Shown here piece by piece: positions 5,738-14,084 of a DNA stretch of 23,028 bases. A program made the position numbers and the translations under genes. Under the pieces are notes generated by a model that did no database searches, was not told where the DNA came from, and saw only the letters and a program-made list of their open reading frames with translations. Position 1 is the stretch's first letter. Each line of letters begins with the position of its first letter. This stretch comes from J005 sp964613235 (lineage in GTDB: Bacteria > Pseudomonadota > Zetaproteobacteria > Mariprofundales > Mariprofundaceae): assembly GCA_964613235.1 (NCBI GenBank), contig CAZTGM010000028.1, positions 1 to 23,028 of the forward strand. Direction: 5' to 3'.

Positions 5738-7060
5738 ATGCTGGATTCGAATAGCAGAGGAAGGCGTGAAGCCGTGGTTGTGGCTGCGGTTCGTACGCCT
5801 TTGGGCAAGGCGAATGGAGCGTTCGATGGTCTGAGTGCTGTGGAACTGGGTGCCTTGGCCATGCGGGAATTGCTGGCTCGTTCTCCGGTCAGTCGCGATG
5901 ATGTGGACCATGTGATCGTGGGTAATGTGATTCAGCCTTCGGAAGCAGCCAATATTGCGCGTGTCATTGCATTGAATGCCGGCGTGCCAAGGGCTGTGCC
6001 GGCGCATACCGTGCATCGCAATTGTGCTTCGGGCATGCAGGCTGTGACTGATGCGGCAGAAAAAATCACTGCCGGTCGTGCCGAGGTGGTGATCGCCGGT
6101 GGCGTTGAATCGATGACGCATGCGCCACTGCTGTTTCATGACGATGTGCGTGCGGCATTGCATCGTCTGTCGCGCGCCAGATCGGCGATGGACAAGTTCA
6201 GGGTATTGCGAGAGTTGGCGAAAGCCCGCTGGAAGCCGAGAGTGTCACTGATGGAAGGGCTGACCGATCCGACAGTACGTCTGAATATGGGGCAGACGGC
6301 CGAGATTCTGGCACGGGAATTTTCGATCACGCGAAGGGAACAGGATGAATTTTCGCTGCGCAGTCATCAGCAGGCCGAGGCGGCATGGCAGGCCGGCTTT
6401 TACGATGACGAGGTTATGCATGTATTTGCACCACCTTCCTTTGTCGCCGTGCACCGCGATGAAGGCATTCGAAGCGGTCAGAGCATGGAAGCGCTGGGCA
6501 AGCTGAAGCCGGTGTTTGAAAAGCCGCTGGGTAGTGTCACAGCGGGCAACAGTTCACAGATTACCGACGGTGCGGCTATGTTGCTGATCAGTCATCGCGA
6601 AAAGGCCGAGGCGGAAGGATGGCCGGTGCTCGGCTACCTGCATGACTGGGCCTATAGCGGCTGTGATCCGGCGCGCATGGGGCTGGGGCCTGTCTATGCC
6701 AGTCATCGCCTGCTGCAGCAGGCAGGACTGTCGATGCAGGATATTGCGCGCATGGAAATCAACGAGGCCTTTGCAGCTCAGGTGCTGGCCTGTCTGAAAG
6801 CAATGGAGTCTGAAAAGTTCGCGCGCGAACATCTGGGGCTCGATACGTCATTGGGGGCACCGGATATGGATCGTTTGAATGTGCACGGCGGTGCCGTGGC
6901 GATGGGGCATCCTGTTGGTATGACCGGTGCCAGGCTGATTATGACCCTGCTCAGACAATTGAAACATGACACCGGCGGTGGTCTGGGCATCGCCACTTTG
7001 TGTATCGGTGGCGGTCAGGGTGGCGCCGTCCTGTTGGGGAGTGAGCCATGGAAGTCGTAA
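5738..7060 (+). CDS. fadI: Acetyl-CoA acyltransferase (3-ketoacyl-CoA thiolase, FadI type), 440 aa
   Basis: Catalyses the final thiolytic step of fatty-acid beta-oxidation. The thiolase signatures are intact: nucleophilic Cys96 in HRNCASGMQ, the NEAFA motif (342-346), His391 in GGAVAMGHPVG and Cys422 in LCIGGGQGG. Length (440) fits the FadI subgroup rather than the shorter FadA. A strong GAGGAGG sits just upstream of the ATG. The stop overlaps the start of the next gene by 13 bases, implying coupled translation with the alpha subunit of the multienzyme complex. First gene of a three-gene operon. Confidence 0.88.
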   Translation: MLDSNSRGRREAVVVAAVRTPLGKANGAFDGLSAVELGALAMRELLARSPVSRDDVDHVIVGNVIQPSEAANIARVIALNAGVPRAVPAHTVHRNCASGMQAVTDAAEKITAGRAEVVIAGGVESMTHAPLLFHDDVRAALHRLSRARSAMDKFRVLRELAKARWKPRVSLMEGLTDPTVRLNMGQTAEILAREFSITRREQDEFSLRSHQQAEAAWQAGFYDDEVMHVFAPPSFVAVHRDEGIRSGQSMEALGKLKPVFEKPLGSVTAGNSSQITDGAAMLLISHREKAEAEGWPVLGYLHDWAYSGCDPARMGLGPVYASHRLLQQAGLSMQDIARMEINEAFAAQVLACLKAMESEKFAREHLGLDTSLGAPDMDRLNVHGGAVAMGHPVGMTGARLIMTLLRQLKHDTGGGLGIATLCIGGGQGGAVLLGSEPWKS

Positions 7061-9129
7061 CACTGATTCGTCAGGATAATACGGCGCGATTGCATTTTCA
7101 GCGCGATGACAAGCCGGTTAATGTGCTGGATGAGACATGTATCACCCAACTGGAAGCGCATCTTGATACGCTGGAAAAGGAGCCACCGCGTCGTCTGGTT
7201 GTGGAAAGCGGTGTGCAGGGATGTTTCATCGCCGGTGCCGATATCGAAGCCATTGCTGCAGTACAGGATGCCGCCGAGGCCACGCGACTGGCCGAGCGGG
7301 GGCAGGCTTTATGTCGCCGCATTGAGTCACTGCCTGCGGTCAGTATTGCTGTCGTACATGGTGCCTGTATGGGTGGAGGCATGGAGCTGGCGCTGGCCTG
7401 TGATCACATTCTTGCCGTGGAAGATAAGCGCACAAAGCTGGCTTTGCCGGAGATTCAGCTTGGTATTCATCCGGGCTTCGGCGGTTGTGTGCGCTTGCCC
7501 AAACGGGTCGGCTGGATTCGGGCCGTGGAGATGATTCTCAGTGGCAGGCCGGTGGATGCCAGGCGTGCCCGGCGCATCGGGCTTGCAGCATTAAATAGCG
7601 CGCCCGAACAGATTGAGTTGGGCATCGAATATCTGGCCGGCAAAGGCAAGGCGATGCGTGGCAGGGGAAAAACTTGGTGGTTGGCATTGCCGCTGGCAAA
7701 GGCGCTGTTTTTTCGACAGGTGGAGAAGAAAGCACTGGCGCGTTTCCGGCATCTTGATATTGAGGCCGCTTATCCGGCCATTCCGGCAACGATTACCCTG
7801 TTGAGGGAAATGATCAGTTTAAGTGACGGCATTGCCTATGCTCGCGAGGCGGCATCGCTTGGGCGGCTGGCGGTAACGCCGACCTGCAAGAATCTGATTC
7901 GTGTATTCCATCTGGGCAATGCCCTGAAAAAACAGGAAGCTGTCAGGCGTGGCAAGGAGGCTGTACTCCATTTTCGCAACACATCCGTCTATGGCGCAGG
8001 TGTCATGGGCTCGGGCATTGCCTGGGTGGCGGCCAGAACCACGGATGTGGATATGCATGATGTGGCCGCCGAATCACTGGCACGTGGCATGAAGTCACTG
8101 GGCGGACTGGCGCGTCGGGATACGCGTCGGCTGCAACGTATTCGTCCGGTGCTTGATCATAGTGGTCTGGCGCAAAGCGATGTTGTCATCGAGGCTGTGC
8201 TGGAAGATATCGATATCAAGCGCGCCTTGTGGAAAGATGTGGAAGCCCATGTGTCGGAGAAGTGCCTGTTGTTGAGCAATACTTCTTCCCTGTCCATTAC
8301 GGATATGCAGCAGCAAGCCGTTCATCCCGAACGCATTGCCGGCCTTCACTTTTTCAATCCGGCGCCGAAAATGCCATTGGTTGAGGTTGTGGCGGGTAAG
8401 AAAACAGCTGCAGATGTCGTGGATCAGACGGCAGCACTGGCTGCGGCCTGGGGCAAATATCCGCTGGTTGTGGTCGATCGCCCCGGTTTTCTGGTCAATC
8501 GCTGCCTGATGCCGTTTATGGTGGCGGCATTGCAATTGATTGAACAGGGGCAGAAAGCGGAACATGTCGATGGTGCGCTGAAACATTTCGGCATGCCGAT
8601 GGGGGCGATTGAACTGGCCGATCGTGTCGGGCTGGATATCTGCCTGCATGTCGGCACACATCTGGCGGATGCCTTTGGTGCGCGCTTTTCGATGCCTGAC
8701 TGGCTGTCAAAGATGGTTAACGACGGGGAGCTGGGTGCCAAAAGCGGTAGCGGCTTTTTCGTTTACAGCGATGGCAAGCAACAGCAACTGAACCCGAAAC
8801 TGGGCAACTACCTGAAGTTGTCAGTGACGAAAACAGAGAGCCATGCCGATATCAGCACGCGGCATGACGGAGCATGGCTGGATGCCGATATCGTCGATTA
8901 TTGTCTGCTGCCGATGCTTGTGGAGGCACTGGCCTGCCTGCATGAGGGCATTGTGCAGGATGCCAGGCATCTGGATGCCGCCTTTATCTATGGCGTTGGT
9001 TTCCCGCCATTCCGCGGTGGTCTGCTGCGTGAATTTGCGCTGCGCCCGCGCGATGCATTACAGCAAAAAATCGAACAGCTTGGTTTGATACGGCCGGACA
9101 ATCTGGAGGTGCTTGATGACTTCGCATGA
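7048..9129 (+). CDS. fadJ: Bifunctional enoyl-CoA hydratase / 3-hydroxyacyl-CoA dehydrogenase (FadJ type), 693 aa
   Basis: The alpha subunit of the beta-oxidation complex. Residues 1 to about 190 form the crotonase domain: the oxyanion-hole region CFIAGADIEAI (59-69), GACMGGGMELAL with Glu113, and LPEIQLGIHPGFGG with Glu135 are the catalytic elements. The NAD-binding domain begins near 313 with VYGAGVMGSG (GxGxxG at 316-321); catalytic His434 lies in LHFFNPAPKMPLVEVV. A C-terminal dehydrogenase repeat ends with FPPFRGGLLRE. All active-site residues appear intact. Overlaps the thiolase gene by 13 bases and the acyl-CoA synthetase by 14. No acyl-CoA dehydrogenase gene is present in the window, so step one of the cycle must be encoded elsewhere. 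Confidence 0.9.
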   Translation: MEVVTLIRQDNTARLHFQRDDKPVNVLDETCITQLEAHLDTLEKEPPRRLVVESGVQGCFIAGADIEAIAAVQDAAEATRLAERGQALCRRIESLPAVSIAVVHGACMGGGMELALACDHILAVEDKRTKLALPEIQLGIHPGFGGCVRLPKRVGWIRAVEMILSGRPVDARRARRIGLAALNSAPEQIELGIEYLAGKGKAMRGRGKTWWLALPLAKALFFRQVEKKALARFRHLDIEAAYPAIPATITLLREMISLSDGIAYAREAASLGRLAVTPTCKNLIRVFHLGNALKKQEAVRRGKEAVLHFRNTSVYGAGVMGSGIAWVAARTTDVDMHDVAAESLARGMKSLGGLARRDTRRLQRIRPVLDHSGLAQSDVVIEAVLEDIDIKRALWKDVEAHVSEKCLLLSNTSSLSITDMQQQAVHPERIAGLHFFNPAPKMPLVEVVAGKKTAADVVDQTAALAAAWGKYPLVVVDRPGFLVNRCLMPFMVAALQLIEQGQKAEHVDGALKHFGMPMGAIELADRVGLDICLHVGTHLADAFGARFSMPDWLSKMVNDGELGAKSGSGFFVYSDGKQQQLNPKLGNYLKLSVTKTESHADISTRHDGAWLDADIVDYCLLPMLVEALACLHEGIVQDARHLDAAFIYGVGFPPFRGGLLREFALRPRDALQQKIEQLGLIRPDNLEVLDDFA

Positions 9130-10918
9130 TGTGATGATATGTCCGGGTCTGCAGCGAGCCCGCGATGCAGCCTCGTTGCCGGATTTGCTGCTGCATGCGC
9201 CTTCGGAATGGATGGACAAGCCGCTGCTGCGGTTTCGCCAGGCTGATGGTACATGGCAGCAATGGTCGCGCGTGCGTGTGGCACAGGCTGTACTGCGTGT
9301 ATCGGCCTGGCTGGAAGCACAGGGTGTTCAGCCAGGCGACCGGGTAGGCATTCTCGGGCATAACTGCCCGGAATGGTTCATTGCCGATTTCGCTATCCTG
9401 CGTCTGGGAGCGGTTACGGTACCGGCATATTTTACCGATCCGGAAGAGGCTGTGCGCTATGTGTTCGATGATGCCGAGGTGTCGCTTGTGTTTGTGGAGG
9501 AGGGCGAACAGGCAGCGAAGTTACAGGGCTATGCCCGTCCGTTTATGCCGTTTCGCGGCGAGGGAGAATCGCTGGCCTCCATTGCCGCTGACGAACAATG
9601 GGAAGGCAGGTTGCAGGCGCCTTGTCCGGGCAGGGATACGCTGGCCACACTGATTTATACCTCGGGTACGACCGGCCACCCCAAGGGTGTGATGCTGACA
9701 CATGGCAACCTGCTCAGCGATGTGGTGGCAGGACTGGGCGGTGTTGCTGTTTTCCCCGACGATCTGTTTCTGTCATTTTTGCCCTTGTCCCATGCCTTTG
9801 AGCGTACTGTCGGACATTTCCTGCCCACAGCCAGCGGAGCGGAGATTGCCTATGCCGAGGATGTGACGACCTTGCTGCGGGATATGCCGGAAGTACAGCC
9901 GACCATCATGATTTCAGTGCCGCGTCTGTATGAGAAAATTTATGCCAGCGTCATTGCCAAGGTGGAAAGTGCGCCGGCCATCAAGCAATGGCTGTTTCAT
10001 ACGGCGCAACGACTGGGTGCCGAACATTTTACGTTGCAGCAGCAGGGCAAGGAACTGAAGGGACTTAAAGCCAGGGGATGGCGTCTGCTGGACAAGCTCG
10101 TGCATGAGAAACTGCGCGAGAAGATGGGCGGTCGTTTGCGTACCTTTATTTCCGGGGGGGCGGCCCTGCATCCGGACATTGCCCGCTTTCTGCTGGCGGC
10201 TGATTTGATTGTGCTGCCGGGCTACGGATTAACGGAAACGTCACCGGTACTGACCGTCAATCGTCTGTCGCATATCAAGCCGGAAACGGTTGGTCCGGCA
10301 TTGCCCGGTGTGGAACTGAAGCAGGCCGATGATGGTGAATTACTGGTACGCGGACCAATGGTGATGCAGGGATACTGGAACAGGCCGGATGCAACAGCAG
10401 AGGTGCTGGACGACGATGGCTGGCTGCATACTGGTGATATCGTCGATATCGATGCGGATGGCTATGTACGCATCGTTGATCGCAAGAAAGAAATTATGGT
10501 GCTAAACAATGGCGAGAATGTGCCTCCGGCGGTGGTGGAGCAGCACCTGGTGCAGGATCCGATCATTTTGCAGGCCATGGTGATTGCCGATAATCGTCCT
10601 TATGTCAGTGCGCTGATCGTATCGGATATGGACGGGCTGCATGCTGTATGGCGCAGGGAAATGCGTTGTGCATTGCCGCATGACTGGCAGCATGACGAGC
10701 GATTTTTACGCTGGTTTCGTAAACGGCTGCAATGGGATGAACATGATCTGGCCAGTTATATGCAGGTACAGCGTTTTGCTTTTGTGGATGAAGAGTGGAC
10801 ACAGAACAATGGTCTGGTCACACCGACGCTGAAATTAAAACGCCGGCGGATTGCCGAGCGTTATGCTGATGTGATCAAAGCGCTGTACGCCGATGCAAAG
10901 CGTGAGGAGGATGCATAA
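9116..10918 (+). CDS. Long-chain fatty-acid-CoA ligase (AMP-binding), 600 aa
   Basis: Activates fatty acids to acyl-CoA via an acyl-adenylate. The adenylate-forming signatures are present: YTSGTTGHPKGVM (181-193), GYGLTETSP (369-377), the TGD of GWLHTGDIVDIDADGY (435-450) and the hinge/catalytic VDRKKEIMVLNNGENVPP (454-471). Length and motifs match the long-chain (FACL) group with no membrane anchor. The ATG at 9116 has GGAGG six bases upstream; an in-frame TTG one codon earlier is less well placed. The start lies inside the end of the dehydrogenase gene, so the operon feeds its own beta-oxidation enzymes. A perfect palindrome follows immediately. Confidence 0.88.
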   Translation: MTSHDVMICPGLQRARDAASLPDLLLHAPSEWMDKPLLRFRQADGTWQQWSRVRVAQAVLRVSAWLEAQGVQPGDRVGILGHNCPEWFIADFAILRLGAVTVPAYFTDPEEAVRYVFDDAEVSLVFVEEGEQAAKLQGYARPFMPFRGEGESLASIAADEQWEGRLQAPCPGRDTLATLIYTSGTTGHPKGVMLTHGNLLSDVVAGLGGVAVFPDDLFLSFLPLSHAFERTVGHFLPTASGAEIAYAEDVTTLLRDMPEVQPTIMISVPRLYEKIYASVIAKVESAPAIKQWLFHTAQRLGAEHFTLQQQGKELKGLKARGWRLLDKLVHEKLREKMGGRLRTFISGGAALHPDIARFLLAADLIVLPGYGLTETSPVLTVNRLSHIKPETVGPALPGVELKQADDGELLVRGPMVMQGYWNRPDATAEVLDDDGWLHTGDIVDIDADGYVRIVDRKKEIMVLNNGENVPPAVVEQHLVQDPIILQAMVIADNRPYVSALIVSDMDGLHAVWRREMRCALPHDWQHDERFLRWFRKRLQWDEHDLASYMQVQRFAFVDEEWTQNNGLVTPTLKLKRRRIAERYADVIKALYADAKREEDA

Positions 10919-10945
10919 AGGGGGGATGGCATGCCATCCCCCCTT
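10918..10945. terminator. Perfect 28-base palindrome, bidirectional terminator candidate
   Basis: Starting on the last base of the acyl-CoA synthetase stop codon, AAGGGGGGATGGCA is followed directly by its exact reverse complement. As RNA it gives a very GC-rich stem on either strand, flanked by AA and TT. It lies between convergent genes (stops at 10918 and 10968), so it can serve both. A long T-run is missing. Confidence 0.7.
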
Positions 10946-10967
10946 GTTCCATGCCGATAGGCAGTGA

Positions 10968-11483
10968 TTATTTATTCGCTTCCAGATACAGATAAGTGAT
11001 ACCTGCAGCAGCTCCGACGCCCGTACTGCCGGTCAGGACCGGCTGCAGCGAGATCGTGCGATTGTTGCCGCCAATCAGCACATGTGCTCCGGCGCCAACA
11101 CCGACCGCGGCCGATGCGCCAACACCGCCGTATTTACCGGCCAGCTGATTGGTTCCCGGTTTGAAATCGGCTGAAAATACGGCGAACACCAGCGTTTCAT
11201 CTTTTTTGAAATTCAGATCGATGCCGAGGCCGACACCAGTTTCACCCTTGTAATGTTCCTGACTGCCACCTGCGGTCGAGTCAAAGGTACATTTGAGTTT
11301 GGCTGTCGAGTGGATCAGCAGATTCACCGTTGAGCCTTTAACCTGCTGACATGTCAGAACCCCCACCTTGGTGCCGGCACTGCTGACTTCTTCAGCGGCT
11401 GTTGCCGACTGCACAGCCATCATGCCGGCAAAGGCCAGTGCGGATACATAGATCGCACAAGTAATATGTTTTTTCAGATTCAT
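10968..11483 (-). CDS. Secreted DUF992-type protein, 171 aa
   Basis: A predicted exported protein of unknown function. The N-terminus has a classic Sec signal: MNLKKH, a hydrophobic stretch to about residue 27, and a cleavage region ATAA near residue 30. The mature part begins with KVGVLTCQQVKGS (Cys45) and contains LKCTF (Cys65); these two cysteines probably form a disulphide. The rest is glycine- and alanine-rich beta structure, which fits DUF992 proteins. The ATG at 11483 is preceded by GGAGGG; an in-frame ATG 12 codons earlier has no such site. It has its own likely promoter and is convergent with the fatty-acid operon. A link to the upstream AmmeMemoRadiSam genes is not indicated. Confidence 0.7.
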   Translation of the reverse strand: MNLKKHITCAIYVSALAFAGMMAVQSATAAEEVSSAGTKVGVLTCQQVKGSTVNLLIHSTAKLKCTFDSTAGGSQEHYKGETGVGLGIDLNFKKDETLVFAVFSADFKPGTNQLAGKYGGVGASAAVGVGAGAHVLIGGNNRTISLQPVLTGSTGVGAAAGITYLYLEANK

Positions 11484-11533
11484 AGAGCCCTCCAAATTAA
11501 TAACCTTGAACCATGGCAAGGTCTGATAACTAG

Positions 11534-11562
11534 TTTATAGACCAATTGCGGAACAATGGGAA
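11534..11562 (-). promoter_or_regulatory. Candidate promoter for the DUF992 gene
   Basis: On the minus strand, TTCCCA (11557-11562), a 17-base spacer and TATAAA (11534-11539) place the transcription start near 11527. The leader then contains a small hairpin, CCTTG (504-508 of this kilobase, i.e. 11504-11508) with CAAGG (11517-11521), right at the predicted 5' end, and GGAGGG before the ATG. The -10 is good, the -35 poor. Confidence 0.35.
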
Positions 11563-11587
11563 GTAATACTTTCGATATGATGAATAC

Positions 11588-12679
11588 TTATGCTTCATGC
11601 AGGTGAAGCGGGATGTGCCGGTTGCCGAAGGCATGTCGCATATTGTCGAAATGGCCGGCAATCGCGTGCTGGCAGTGCGGACAGCGCCCTGCGACGGTCA
11701 CCTCGCAGGCCAGGATATTGTACCAGTCACGCACAATCAGTGCCTTCCCGCAACCCGGACACAAGGTGCTTCCGCCTTCGCTGTCGTGCACATTGCCGGT
11801 ATAAACGTAATGCAGGCCAAGCTGCATGGCGATGGCTCGGGCCTGTTGTAGCATGGCCGGTGGTGTGGGCGGAATATCCGTCATTTTCCAGTCCGGGTGA
11901 AAGGCCGTGAAATGCAAGGGAACATCCGCTCCCAGATGATCGATAATCCATTGACACATACGGGCGATTTCATCCATGTCGTCGTTATGGCCGGGGATCA
12001 ATAGCGTCGTAATTTCCAGCCAGCAGTCAGTATGCTCATGGAGATAAACGAGCGTATCGAGTACCGGTTGCAGGTGGCCGGCACACAGACGATGGTAAAA
12101 ATCTTCGTTGAATGCCTTCAGATCAATATTAACTGCATCCATATGGGCAAAGAACTCCCTGGCGGCTTCGGCATGGATGTAGCCTGCCGTAACAGCCACG
12201 GTATGAATGCCGAGCCTGCGACAGGCTTTGGCCGTATCCACGGCATATTCGAGAAAGATCACCGGATCATTATAAGTGAAAGCAACGCTTTGACTGCCGT
12301 AAGCCTGGGCAGTTTCCGCGATGGTTTGGGGTGATGCGCTATCGCACAGACGGTCGAACTCGCGGGATTTGGAGATGTCCCAGTTCTGGCAATAGCGGCA
12401 GGACAGGTTGCAGCCTGCGGTGCCGAAGGAGAGAACACTGGAACCGGGATGGAAATGATTCAGTGGTTTTTTCTCGATCGGATCAATGCAGAAGCCGGAT
12501 GAGCGGCCGTAGGTCGTCAGTATCATTCGTCCGTTTTTGTGCTGACGAACGAAACACAGACCGCGCTGCCCTTCATGCAGTTTGCAATCACGTGGACACA
12601 GATCGCACTGGATGCGCCCGTCATCCAGTTGGTGCCAGTAGCGGGCGGGAACATCGCTTTGCAACGTTATCTTTTTCAT
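11588..12679 (-). CDS. amrS: AmmeMemoRadiSam system radical SAM enzyme, 363 aa
   Basis: A radical S-adenosylmethionine enzyme related to pyruvate formate-lyase activases. The cluster motif is C90-NLS-C94-RY-C97 (CX3CX2C), followed by the SAM-barrel elements AFTYNDPVIFLEY, VNIDLKAF and the TTLLIPGHND segment. Two more cysteine groups stand out: CDLCPRDC plus Cys42 at the N-terminus (Cys25, 28, 32, 42) and a C-terminal zinc-ribbon-like set (Cys307, 310, 333, 336, with Cys325). The start overlaps the AMMECR1 gene's stop by four bases (ATGA), so it is the third gene of the Memo-AMMECR1-radical SAM operon. The substrate of this widespread trio is not apparent from sequence. It is not a glycyl-radical activase in context, as no glycyl-radical enzyme is nearby. 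Confidence 0.88.
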   Translation of the reverse strand: MKKITLQSDVPARYWHQLDDGRIQCDLCPRDCKLHEGQRGLCFVRQHKNGRMILTTYGRSSGFCIDPIEKKPLNHFHPGSSVLSFGTAGCNLSCRYCQNWDISKSREFDRLCDSASPQTIAETAQAYGSQSVAFTYNDPVIFLEYAVDTAKACRRLGIHTVAVTAGYIHAEAAREFFAHMDAVNIDLKAFNEDFYHRLCAGHLQPVLDTLVYLHEHTDCWLEITTLLIPGHNDDMDEIARMCQWIIDHLGADVPLHFTAFHPDWKMTDIPPTPPAMLQQARAIAMQLGLHYVYTGNVHDSEGGSTLCPGCGKALIVRDWYNILACEVTVAGRCPHCQHAIAGHFDNMRHAFGNRHIPLHLHEA

Positions 12680-13236
12680 GAGGACACCTCGGTCGGTTCA
12701 CTGAAATGTTCTATCTGATAGGCGTACAGCACAAGATCATCATGCCAGAAGTCAGCTGGCAGGCCTGCTTTCAGTTTCAGATGAGCCAGAAAATGCTGAG
12801 GGTCGGGCAATTGCTTCCAGACCTGTGGCAGGAATGTCGCCCGCTGCCCGGCACAGGACAGAATGACGCCATCCCGATACGGTACCAGTGCTTCGATAGC
12901 CTGCTGTTCAGCGGATACGGATAATGGTTCGGGTTTGCTCAGACGTGATATCTCGATCTCCAGCAGCGGCCATTCATGCCGTTGCAATGGCGGAAATCGA
13001 GGGTCGCTGAAAGCGGCTGTAATGGCATTATGATGGACGTCCTCATGCAAGGGACGGTATGCCTCCAGCGTGCCGATACAGCCGCGCAATTGTCCCTGCT
13101 TGTGCAGGGTTACGAAGGTGGCGGCGGGTTGCTTTAGCCATGCATCGAGAGTGCGCGTGGCCGCAGCGAAACCAAGTCGCCCGGCAATGGCTGCTCTGGC
13201 GATGGCGACGAGTATTTTGCCTCGTTCAGCCTGCAT
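12676..13236 (-). CDS. amrA: AmmeMemoRadiSam system protein A (AMMECR1 domain), 186 aa
   Basis: A one-domain AMMECR1 protein. The family hallmark LRGCIGTLEAYRPL (Cys53) is present, followed by DPRFPPL and the WPLLEIEISRLSKPEPL segment, and later the ATFLPQVWKQLPDP motif and FLAHLKLKAGLP, as in human AMMECR1 and archaeal homologues. Function is unknown; the conserved cysteine and arginine region suggests ligand binding or catalysis. Start: ATG at 13236 gives the family's normal N-terminus (MQAERGKILVAIARAA) and overlaps the Memo gene by 11 bases; an in-frame ATG at 13254 is an alternative. Its stop overlaps the radical SAM start by four bases. Confidence 0.85.
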   Translation of the reverse strand: MQAERGKILVAIARAAIAGRLGFAAATRTLDAWLKQPAATFVTLHKQGQLRGCIGTLEAYRPLHEDVHHNAITAAFSDPRFPPLQRHEWPLLEIEISRLSKPEPLSVSAEQQAIEALVPYRDGVILSCAGQRATFLPQVWKQLPDPQHFLAHLKLKAGLPADFWHDDLVLYAYQIEHFSEPTEVSS

Positions 13237-14023
13237 GGTGATGCCCCGTTTCATCAAAGGCAATGGAGGTGTAGCCGACAACCTGATGGCGATCGCCGGC
13301 AGTGTCGCCGGAATTGCGGTAATCGAGCAGGCGAGGTTGCAGTTTATGTCGTTCGGCAAGCTGCAGCAGACCATTGATGCCGGTGGCGCCGCAGGCATGC
13401 TCATGATCAATGGGGGCATCCAGCGACAGGATGCGTGTAATAGTCTTCCGATCGAGCATGCGCGCTTCATCGTAGGGGTGATAATGCGACAGATCGGAGC
13501 TGATCAGTATCAAGGTCTGCTCATCACTCCATAGCAGCTCCATGATATCGGTGACATCTGCAACGTCGGCATGGCCAACCACAATGGGAGTCAGGCTGAA
13601 GTCATGCAGAATGTATTGCAGAAATGGCAATTGCACTTCCAGTGAATGTTCCATGGCGTGTGCCGCATCCATGCGACAGACGGCCGTATGGCTCAGAGCT
13701 GCCGCGATGCCATGATGGTTTAATGGAACAGTTCCCAGTGGCGTGGCAAAGGTATCGCAGGCAGGTACAGCCATGCCTGTGAATGTTACGCGATGCGCCG
13801 GACCGAACAGCACGACATGTTCGATACCGCGTTCCCGCAGACAGGCAAAGCCGTGAGCAGCAGTCGGGCCGGAATAGATATAGCCGGCATGCGGCACAAT
13901 CAGTGCTTTGGGGCAGGGTTCCGAAACGGCCATGGCATCCAGCCAGCCTGCAAGCATGGCTGTCAGCTCATGTGCATGAGCCGGATAAAACAGGCCGGCG
14001 ACTGCAGCAGGACGAATGTTCAT
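13226..14023 (-). CDS. amrB: AmmeMemoRadiSam system protein B (Memo-like), 265 aa
   Basis: A MEMO1-family protein with a dioxygenase (LigB-like) fold. The metal-site residues known from human MEMO1 (two histidines and a cysteine) are matched by His45 in PHAGYIYSG, His77 in GPAHR and Cys211 in HACGATG; EHSLEVQLPFLQ and SSDLSHYHPYDEA are further family signatures. This implies an intact iron- or copper-binding pocket. The ATG is preceded by AGGAGG at 14034-14039. First gene of the three-gene operon, about 60 bases after dedA on the same strand, so it may be partly read from the histidine operon. Substrate and reaction are unknown. Confidence 0.88.
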   Translation of the reverse strand: MNIRPAAVAGLFYPAHAHELTAMLAGWLDAMAVSEPCPKALIVPHAGYIYSGPTAAHGFACLRERGIEHVVLFGPAHRVTFTGMAVPACDTFATPLGTVPLNHHGIAAALSHTAVCRMDAAHAMEHSLEVQLPFLQYILHDFSLTPIVVGHADVADVTDIMELLWSDEQTLILISSDLSHYHPYDEARMLDRKTITRILSLDAPIDHEHACGATGINGLLQLAERHKLQPRLLDYRNSGDTAGDRHQVVGYTSIAFDETGHHHAG

Positions 14024-14052
14024 CGTAACATTGCCTCCTGCTATAAGCTTAA

Positions 14053-14063
14053 TGCACAGTGCA
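14053..14063. promoter_or_regulatory. Short perfect dyad upstream of amrB
   Basis: TGCAC-A-GTGCA is an 11-base perfect dyad, 30 bases upstream of the amrB start and 22 bases after the dedA stop. It could be a regulator site for the amr operon. The arms are only five bases, so chance is possible. Confidence 0.2.
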
Positions 14064-14084
14064 AATATTGGGAAGCGTCAGTTT

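Noticed and set aside
11588..12679. Pyruvate formate-lyase activating enzyme
   Set aside because: Similar fold and cluster motif, but the flanking Memo and AMMECR1 genes, the extra cysteine clusters and the lack of a glycyl-radical enzyme fit the AmmeMemoRadiSam enzyme better.
14046..14074. Promoter-like pair TTCCCA-17-TAAGCT before amrB
   Set aside because: The predicted start would fall on the AGGAGG ribosome site, leaving no usable leader; the match to consensus is poor.
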